Source: Eggerthellaceae bacterium (lineage in GTDB: Bacteria; Actinomycetota; Coriobacteriia; Coriobacteriales; Eggerthellaceae). Taken from it: DNA of 37,639 bases. The DNA lies in NCBI GenBank assembly GCA_030524475.1, contig JAUNGO010000019.1, positions 1 through 37,639 on the forward strand, written 5' to 3'. Under the pieces are notes generated by a model, which was not told where the DNA came from, did not search any database, and saw only the letters and a list, made by a program, of their open reading frames with translations. Shown here piece by piece: positions 31,242 through 37,639 of the stretch; position 1 is the stretch's first letter; the number at the start of each line of letters is the position of its first letter. A program made the translations under genes and the position numbers.

Positions 31242-32816
31242 TTACTCCGCCAGTTTTTGCGCCAGCACTTGGTTGATGAGCTTGGGGTTGCCCTGACCGC
31301 GCATCTTCTTCATGCACTGGCCCACGAAAAAGCCGATGACCTTCGTGTTGCCGTCTTTGTAGCGCGCCACCTCGTCGGGGTTGGCGGCTATTACCTCGTC
31401 CACCACGGCCTCGATGGCGCCCGTGTCGGACACCTGCTTCATGCCGCGCGCCTCCACGATGGCCGCAGGGTCGCCCTCGCCCGCCAAAACGGCCGCGAAC
31501 ACCTCCTTGCCCTGCTTGGAGGAAATCGTCTCGTCGGCTTGCAGTCGCACCAGCTCAAGCGCGCGCGCAGGCGTCAGCGGCGTGTCGGCCAGCGCCACGC
31601 CCTCCGCGTTCAGGTACGCCGCGATGTCGTTGATGGTCAGGTTCGCCACAGGCTTCGCCAGCTTGGGCGCATCGACACCCGCCGCCTCCATGCACGCCTC
31701 GAAGAAGTTGGCCGTCTCGCGGTGCTCCACCAAGTGGCGCGCGTCGTAGGCGGAAAGCCCGAAGGCGTCGGCGAAGCGCGCCGCCTTTTGGTCGGGCAGC
31801 TCGGGCAGCTTGGCGCGCACGCGGTCGATGAACTCGTCCGTGAGGTCGTAGGGCGCCAGGTCGGGCTCGGGGAACAAGCGGTAGTCGTCGGCGGTTTCCT
31901 TCACGCGCATGACGATGGTGCGCTTGGCAGAGGGGTCCCAGTGGCGCGTTTCCTGATAGATGACGCCGCCCTCCTCCAGCACCTCGGCTTGACGGCAAAT
32001 CTCGTACGCCAAGCCGTCGTGCAGGTTCTTGAAGCTGTTCATGTTCTTGAGCTCGGTCTTCGTGCCGAACTCGGTGGCGCCGCGCCGGCGCAGGCTCACG
32101 TTGCCGTCGCAGCGGAGGCTGCCTTCCTCCATCGAGCAGTCGGAGATGCCGATGGCCAGGTAAATCTGGCGCAGCTTCTGCATGAACAGGCGCGCCTCCT
32201 CGGGCGTGCGCAGGTCGGGCTCGGTCACCAACTCGATGAGCGGCGTGCCGGCGCGGTTGTAGTCCACAAGCGAGTGCGTGGCGCCCGCGATGCGGCCTTC
32301 CCCGCCGCCGATGTGCACCATCTTGCCGGCGTCTTCCTCCATGTGGATGCGCGTGATGCCCACGTGCGCCACGTAGCCGTCCTCAGTGCGCGTGATGTTG
32401 TCGCGCGTCTCGCCGGGCTCAAGCGCATCGAGGCGGTAGCGCTCGCGCGCCGCCGGGCCGTCGACGTCGAGGTCGAGGTGCCCGCGCATGCAAAACGCCA
32501 CCGGGCCTTGGGTGGTTTGGAAGTTTTTCGCCATGTCGGGGTACATATAGTTCTTGCGGTAGAACATCGAGTGCTTCTCGATGTCGCAGTTCGTCGCCAA
32601 ACCCGCCAGCACGATGCTCTCGATGGCGGCCTTGTTCGGCACGGGCAGCGCACCCGGCAGCCCTAGGCACACGGGGCACGTGTGCGTGTTGGGCGCGGCG
32701 CCGAACTCCAGCTTGCAACCGCAGAACATCTTGGTTTCAAGCGTGGTCAGCTCGGCGTGGATCTCCAAGCCGATAACCGCTTCCCAATCCTCAAGCACTT
32801 CTTCCAACTTACGCAT
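31242..32816 (-). CDS. gatB: Aspartyl/glutamyl-tRNA amidotransferase subunit B
   Basis: This 524-residue subunit binds misacylated tRNA and activates Glu-tRNA(Gln) or Asp-tRNA(Asn) with ATP in the transamidation path. It starts WEAVIGLEIHAELTT and has the zinc site CGC ... CPVC (near 33-49), PNKAAIES, and the motif SDCSMEEGSLRCDGNVSLR. The C-terminal YqeY-like tail domain ends GQCMKKMRGQGNPKLINQVL. The length is slightly above the usual 480-500. It begins 2 nt after the gatA stop. Confidence 0.96.
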   Translation of the reverse strand: MRKLEEVLEDWEAVIGLEIHAELTTLETKMFCGCKLEFGAAPNTHTCPVCLGLPGALPVPNKAAIESIVLAGLATNCDIEKHSMFYRKNYMYPDMAKNFQTTQGPVAFCMRGHLDLDVDGPAARERYRLDALEPGETRDNITRTEDGYVAHVGITRIHMEEDAGKMVHIGGGEGRIAGATHSLVDYNRAGTPLIELVTEPDLRTPEEARLFMQKLRQIYLAIGISDCSMEEGSLRCDGNVSLRRRGATEFGTKTELKNMNSFKNLHDGLAYEICRQAEVLEEGGVIYQETRHWDPSAKRTIVMRVKETADDYRLFPEPDLAPYDLTDEFIDRVRAKLPELPDQKAARFADAFGLSAYDARHLVEHRETANFFEACMEAAGVDAPKLAKPVANLTINDIAAYLNAEGVALADTPLTPARALELVRLQADETISSKQGKEVFAAVLAGEGDPAAIVEARGMKQVSDTGAIEAVVDEVIAANPDEVARYKDGNTKVIGFFVGQCMKKMRGQGNPKLINQVLAQKLAE

Positions 32817-32818
32817 GG

Positions 32819-34318
32819 CTACTCACCCGCCTTTCCGTCGGCGAAATCAGGCGCCACAGGCGCCGCACCGTAGTGCTGCTCCAGCGCGGCGGCGGCTCGC
32901 AGCATGTTCTCGTCCTTGAACGCCGGCGCCACCAGCTGCACGCCCACGGGCAGGCCGCTTGTATTCCCCAGCCCACACGGCATGCTCATGCCGCCGTTGC
33001 CCGCGATGTTGATGGAAATGGTGAACAGGTCGTTCAGGTACATCTCCGCCGGGTCGGACACCTCGCCGAACTTGAACGCCGTGCGCGGCGCCACCGGACA
33101 CAGGATGACGTCGCAGTGCTCGTACGCCTGCACGTAGTCCTGCGTGATGAGCGTGCGCACCTGCTGCGCCGGGTAATAGTATTTGTCATACACGCCGGCG
33201 GAAAGCAGGTAGCTGCCCAGCATGATGCGGCGGCGCGCCTCGGGGCCAAATCCGCGCGAACGGCTGGCCTCGTACTGGCCGCCCAGATCTTTGTGGTCGG
33301 GGTCGCAGTAGCCGTAGCGCACGCTGTCGAAGCGCGCAAGGTTGGAAAACGCCTCGCAGGGCCCGAGCACGTAGTACGCGCTCATGGCGGCGGCCGCATT
33401 GGGAAGCTCCACCTCCACCAGCTCGGCGCCCGCGTCGGCCAAAACGCGCGTTGCCTCCTCGACCTTCGCCTTCACCTCGGGCGAGAGGCCCGCCGCCTCC
33501 ATGAACGCGGGCACGACGCCTATGCGCATACCGCGCACGCCTTCCGCCAGGTTCGCCGTGAAGTCGGTGTCCACGGGCTGGCTCGTGCAGTCGAGCGGGT
33601 CGTGCCCGGAGATGGCGTTCATCACGAGCGCCGCGTCGCGCACGTTGCGCGCAAACGGCCCCACCTGGTCGAGCGAGCTGCCGAACGCCACCACGCCGTA
33701 GCGGCTGACCACGCCGTAGGTCGGCTTCACGCCCACCACGCCGCAGAAGCTGCCCGGCTGGCGGATGGAGCCGCCCGTGTCGGACCCGAGCGCCACGCAC
33801 GCCAGCCCCGCCGCCACCGACGCGGCGCTGCCGCCCGAGCTGCCGCCCGGCACGCGGTCCAAGTCCCACGGGTTGTGCGTGGGACCGAACGCGGAGGTTT
33901 CGGTGGAGGAGCCGAACGCGAACTCGTCCATGTTGAGCTTGCCGAGCGGGATGGCCCCCGCGTCGAGCGAGCGCTGCACGCACGTGGCGGTGTAGGGCGA
34001 CACGTAGCGCTCAAGCATGCGCGAGGAGCACGTGGTGTGCGTGCCCGTGAGGTTCAGGTTGTCCTTGAACGCCATCGGCACGCCGGCAAGCGGCCCCAGC
34101 TCAGGCAAAGGCGTGCCCGCCGCCAGCGCCTCGTCGACGCGCGCGGCGGCCTCGTACGCAAGCTGCTCGGTAGTTTCCAGGTACGCGTGCACCGCGTCGT
34201 CGGCCGCAGCCACACGCGCGAGCGCGCCTTCAGCCACCTCGCGGGCGCTGAACTGCTTGTTCGCCAAGCCCGCCTGCACCTCGGCGACGCTCATGGCGCA
34301 GAAGTTTTCCGTCGTCAT
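32819..34318 (-). CDS. gatA: Aspartyl/glutamyl-tRNA amidotransferase subunit A
   Basis: This 499-residue amidase generates ammonia from glutamine for GatB. The Ser-cisSer-Lys triad is visible as K85 (AFKDNLNL), S160 (PGGSSGGSA) and S184 (SDTGGSIRQPGSF), with the spacing of characterised GatA proteins. The ATG at 34318 directly abuts the gatC stop, so the genes are coupled. Order gatC-gatA-gatB is standard in bacteria lacking glutaminyl-tRNA synthetase. Confidence 0.96.
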   Translation of the reverse strand: MTTENFCAMSVAEVQAGLANKQFSAREVAEGALARVAAADDAVHAYLETTEQLAYEAAARVDEALAAGTPLPELGPLAGVPMAFKDNLNLTGTHTTCSSRMLERYVSPYTATCVQRSLDAGAIPLGKLNMDEFAFGSSTETSAFGPTHNPWDLDRVPGGSSGGSAASVAAGLACVALGSDTGGSIRQPGSFCGVVGVKPTYGVVSRYGVVAFGSSLDQVGPFARNVRDAALVMNAISGHDPLDCTSQPVDTDFTANLAEGVRGMRIGVVPAFMEAAGLSPEVKAKVEEATRVLADAGAELVEVELPNAAAAMSAYYVLGPCEAFSNLARFDSVRYGYCDPDHKDLGGQYEASRSRGFGPEARRRIMLGSYLLSAGVYDKYYYPAQQVRTLITQDYVQAYEHCDVILCPVAPRTAFKFGEVSDPAEMYLNDLFTISINIAGNGGMSMPCGLGNTSGLPVGVQLVAPAFKDENMLRAAAALEQHYGAAPVAPDFADGKAGE

Positions 34319-34630
34319 TTAGCGGTCGCCCCCTTCGCCCAAGATCGAGGGGATAAGAAAGCAGCCGTCCTGCTGCTTGGGCGCGTTCTCAAGCGCGATT
34401 TCCTGGGAAAACGACGCGGTTTCCACGTCGTCGCGCATAACGTTGGAGAGGCTGCCGATGGGGTGAAACGTCGGCTCGACGCCGTCCAAGTCGTACTCGG
34501 TGATAGGTTTCAGGCTGTCGATGATGTTGTTGAGGTCGACCGTCATGGCGGCCACCTCGTCGTCGGTCAGCCCGATGCGCGCGTACTCGGCGATGCCGCG
34601 CACCTCGCGCTCGGTCAGATGCTGGGTCAT
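34319..34630 (-). CDS. gatC: Aspartyl/glutamyl-tRNA amidotransferase subunit C
   Basis: This 103-residue linker subunit stabilises GatA-GatB. It shows the family pattern LTEREVRGIAEYARIGLTDDEV and SLKPITEYDLDGVEPTFHPIG. The ATG at 34630 is chosen because GAAGGAAG lies at good spacing before it; a start 7 codons upstream would fall on that site. An extended -10 (box 34678-34683) lies about 50 nt upstream. Confidence 0.93.
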   Translation of the reverse strand: MTQHLTEREVRGIAEYARIGLTDDEVAAMTVDLNNIIDSLKPITEYDLDGVEPTFHPIGSLSNVMRDDVETASFSQEIALENAPKQQDGCFLIPSILGEGGDR

Positions 34631-34677
34631 AGGGCGCAACTTCCTTCGCATTGGGAACCCTGTTTCGTAACCGAACT

Positions 34678-34686
34678 ATGATAGCA
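34678..34686 (-). promoter_or_regulatory. Extended -10 promoter of gatCAB
   Basis: Minus-strand TGCTATCAT (-10 box at 34678-34683, with TG one base before it) lies about 50 nt before gatC. No good -35 is present, as expected for extended -10 promoters. The same TGCTATCAT occurs before ychF and before the small gene at 18096. Confidence 0.5.
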
Positions 34687-34715
34687 AAGGCAAGCCCAAC
34701 AGGCGGGGAAGATGG

Positions 34716-34831
34716 CAAGGGGACAGGTCATTTGTCATAAAAACACCCCTTTGGAGGGTGCTTTTGGGGAGAACGCGTCCCTTTGCCCCGCACCGCCTAA
34801 ACGCTTTCATGACAAATGACCTGTCCCCTTG
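34716..34831. repeat. REP-like repeat pair, copies C and D (inverted)
   Basis: The 23 nt at 34716-34738 are a perfect inverted repeat of 34809-34831 (core AAGGGGACAGGTCATTTGTC). Between them lies a small terminator-like hairpin (CACCC/GGGTG with flanking A and T, about 34744-34765). Copy D is followed by a direct repeat of CCCCTTGTCAT. The unit could fold into one long hairpin. It lies upstream of gatC and downstream of the larE-like gene. Confidence 0.8.
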
Positions 34832-34916
34832 TCATCCCCTTGTCATCGCCGTCATCACGCGGCGAAGGGCTACGCCCCCGCGTTCGCTCGCTCGCCCACC
34901 CCCCGTGCTCGCCTCG

Positions 34917-35756
34917 TCAGAGCCCGCACGCTTGCGCGGCGCGGTCGAGCGCAGCTTGCGTGATGAGCTCGCCTTGCGGCACGTGCACCGCCAAGCAGGC
35001 GAAGCGCGGCTTGTCGGCGAGAAACGCGTCGACCGTCAGCCCCGCTTGCTGAGCAAGCGCACGCGACGCCGCGCGCACGTCGGCCTTGGTGAGCCCCGCG
35101 CGGCGCAGCGGCGAGGTCACGCCCGCCTCCGCCAGCGAGAGGAAACCCGGGCGGCGCGCGGGATCGTCGCTGGCGTTCGTGCCGTCGACGAGCACTGCAA
35201 AGCCGTCTGCGCGCGCAGCCCTCCAAATACGCTCGAAAATGAAACGCTTGCACACGCGGCAGCGGTCGGGCGGGTTCGCGCAAACGTCGGTCTGGGCAAG
35301 CACGTCGGCGTCGATCGCCTCGAAGGGCACGTCGAGCCCGCACGCCGCCAGCCGCTCAATAACCGCCCGCGCGTCGACCAGTTCAAACGCAGGTTGGAAC
35401 GCCGTGTTCACCATATACGCCTTGACGTCGCATCCCGCCGCGCACGCCGCCGCCAGCAAATACGCCGAGTCGGTGCCGCCCGAAAACGCCACGGCGAAGC
35501 GCGGCGTGCGCGCGAAAAACGCGTCGAGCGATTCCGCGCCAAGGCGCTGTCCCTCGCCCGTTGTGGGCTCATCGGGCGCCGCCACGCGCTCCCAAGGGTT
35601 ACTCGCCGGGGCAAACGTACGCGATGGGGCAACAGCCCCTGCCGCCGGGCCTTCATCGGGCTCCGTCGCAACCTGCAAACCCGCCGCCAGACCTTCCGCT
35701 TCCGCGTGGCTTTCGCCCGCCAACTGAGCCCGCCTCACAGCAGCGCGCGCTCCCAC
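34917..35756 (-). CDS. larE: LarE-like ATP-dependent sacrificial sulfur transferase, C-terminally shortened
   Basis: This 279-residue protein has an ATP-pyrophosphatase loop FSGGTDSAYLLA at about residue 92, NPPDRCRVCK with cysteines near 165-168, and LADKPRFACLAVHVPQGE near the end. LarE donates its own cysteine sulfur to the nickel-pincer precursor; a CxxC as here may instead bind an Fe-S cluster that supplies sulfur. Usual family members continue about 80 residues beyond this motif (the RVR/ARIE and FRYVTLDL region), which is absent, while the first 80 residues here are an extra Ala/Pro-rich segment. The start is GTG 35756 after AGAGG and overlaps the upstream gene by 22 nt. Confidence 0.75.
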   Translation of the reverse strand: MGARAAVRRAQLAGESHAEAEGLAAGLQVATEPDEGPAAGAVAPSRTFAPASNPWERVAAPDEPTTGEGQRLGAESLDAFFARTPRFAVAFSGGTDSAYLLAAACAAGCDVKAYMVNTAFQPAFELVDARAVIERLAACGLDVPFEAIDADVLAQTDVCANPPDRCRVCKRFIFERIWRAARADGFAVLVDGTNASDDPARRPGFLSLAEAGVTSPLRRAGLTKADVRAASRALAQQAGLTVDAFLADKPRFACLAVHVPQGELITQAALDRAAQACGL

Positions 35757-36097
35757 GCGTCCTCTTTAAAGCCCACGAGCACGAAGTTGTCGCCCACCAC
35801 CAGCGGGCGTTTCACCAACATGCCGTTTTCCGCCAGCAGGTCATACGCCTGAGCATCGGGCATCCCCGCGTCGAGCAGCGCCTTTATGCCGCACTCGCGG
35901 TACAGCATGCCGCTCGTGTTGAAGAACCGCCGCACAGGCAGCCCGCTGCGCTTATGCCACGCCTCCAATTCGGCGGCCGTCGGGTTGTCCTCCACGATGT
36001 GACGGTCAACGTAGCCCACCCCGTGCGCGTCAAGCCACGCCTTCGCCTTCTTGCACGTCGAGCACTTCGGGTACTCCAAAAACAGCACGTTTGACAT
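35735..36097 (-). CDS. ArsC/Spx-family thioredoxin-fold protein
   Basis: This 120-residue protein has the thioredoxin-like start NVLFLEYPKCSTCKKAKAWL and the ArsC-family middle LLAENGMLVKRPLVVGD. The CxxC at about 11-14 resembles Spx/MgsR and YfgD-type proteins. No ars genes are nearby, so arsenate reduction is not supported; a redox or regulatory role is equally likely. The ATG at 36097 has AAGGAG. It overlaps the larE-like gene by 22 nt and probably shares its mRNA. Confidence 0.82.
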   Translation of the reverse strand: MSNVLFLEYPKCSTCKKAKAWLDAHGVGYVDRHIVEDNPTAAELEAWHKRSGLPVRRFFNTSGMLYRECGIKALLDAGMPDAQAYDLLAENGMLVKRPLVVGDNFVLVGFKEDAWERALL

Positions 36098-36150
36098 AGC
36101 GACTCCTTGAAAACGCAGAACCGATCTTGCGCCTCGCGCAGCTTGCCCTT

Positions 36151-37224
<1,074 letters not shown>

Positions 37225-37272
37225 GGGATAACTCCTCAAAACGTTTCGGTCATGCTTGAAATGAACCCGACC

Positions 37273-37281
37273 ATGATAGCA
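37273..37281 (-). promoter_or_regulatory. Extended -10 promoter of ychF
   Basis: Minus-strand TGCTATCAT (-10 box 37273-37278) lies about 50 nt before the GTG start, matching the promoter of gatCAB. Confidence 0.5.
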
Positions 37282-37359
37282 CGCCGAGGCGCGCAACGGC
37301 ACAGCGCGGTGTCGGGCGCGCGGCAGACGCACACGGCCCGCGCCCGTTCCCTTACGAGC

Positions 37360-37639
37360 CTACGCGCTCCACCTCTGCGAGCCCCTCCAGCTGAGCAGCG
37401 ACCCGGCCACCACCAACGCGGCGCCGACCCAAACGACGGAATCGAGCGTCACACCGAGCAGCACCGAGCTGGCGATGCTCGACAAAACGGGCGCAAAGTA
37501 CGACGCCGCGGAAAGAAAGCCCATGCTGCCCCGGCTGGCGCCGAAGTTCCACAGCGCATACCCCGCCGCCACCACAACCGCCGCGCCCGCAAGCGCCGCC
37601 ACACCCGAAACGTCGAGGGCGCCGGCAACGGACGCGCCC
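37360..37639 (-). CDS. EamA/DMT-family transporter, C-terminal part (partial at window edge)
   Basis: The frame is open to the right edge, giving about 92 residues: three hydrophobic segments, with GYALWNFGASRGSMGFLSAASYFAPVLSS and GAALVVAGSLLSWRG, which match the end of EamA transporters. The start lies outside the window. It lies 135 nt from ychF on the same strand. It is distinct from the exporter at 9807-10697. Confidence 0.75.
   Translation of the reverse strand, partial: GASVAGALDVSGVAALAGAAVVVAAGYALWNFGASRGSMGFLSAASYFAPVLSSIASSVLLGVTLDSVVWVGAALVVAGSLLSWRGSQRWSA

Noticed and set aside
34744..34765. Small hairpin CACCC/GGGTG as an operon terminator
   Set aside because: The stem is only five pairs and the T-run four; it lies inside the REP pair, so it is described there and not as a separate terminator.

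Overview
The window is a high-GC (mostly G/C third positions) chromosomal stretch whose content points to an anaerobic gut actinomycete of the Eggerthellaceae (Eggerthella/Gordonibacter/Slackia-like; genus not resolved). The main pointers are a three-subunit molybdopterin oxidoreductase with its TorD chaperone, a divergent LuxR-type regulator with a large membrane domain, a glutamyl-tRNA(Gln) amidotransferase operon, a HisZ-HisG fusion and Lar (nickel-pincer) genes. Most genes lie on the minus strand. No rRNA, tRNA, CRISPR array or intact transposase was seen.

Layout. 1-2947: start of a rho-like gene, a transaldolase (fsa), hisI and a radical SAM protein. 2948-3412: a frameshifted HepT-like remnant, the oxidoreductase operon terminator and a duplicated gene end. 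3413-9759: torD-A-B-NrfD operon facing a membrane LuxR regulator that ends at an A9G14 tract. 9807-14739: EamA exporter and divergent tandem TetR-TetR regulator sharing an operator/promoter, AEC transporter, a truncated membrane gene running in frame into an Rrf2 regulator, and a flavodoxin-like protein. 14766-17490: a class M-like sirtuin with a duplicated C-terminal half, and an HD-nicotinamidase fusion; both promoters carry nearly the same 19-nt palindrome. 17583-19138: a MITE-like element and three small genes. 19163-26712: histidine operon hisZG-D-C-B-H-A-F. 26951-28734: a putative AbiE-like toxin-antitoxin pair. 28986-30962: merR-larB-larC. 31051-34630: gatCAB. 34917-37224: larE-like, ArsC/Spx-like and ychF; then a partial EamA gene.

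How they fit together. The oxidoreductase operon forms a likely periplasmic respiratory enzyme (catalytic A, Fe-S B, quinol-linked membrane C) matured by TorD and probably controlled by the LuxR protein. Sirtuin and nicotinamidase form a plausible NAD-consumption/nicotinamide-salvage pair under one repressor. The Lar proteins would make the nickel-pincer cofactor, but larA is absent here, LarC lacks its second half and LarE its C-terminal part.

The most unusual signals are a family of palindromic elements with compensatory base changes, one in a his intergenic gap and one inside the HisZ-HisG fusion in frame, with a third palindrome inside hisH; the duplicated sirtuin half and its shared operator with the nicotinamidase fusion; and a REP-like family around GGGGACAGGTC. 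Coordinates of sites were read by eye; family assignments rest on recognised motifs, not on database searches.
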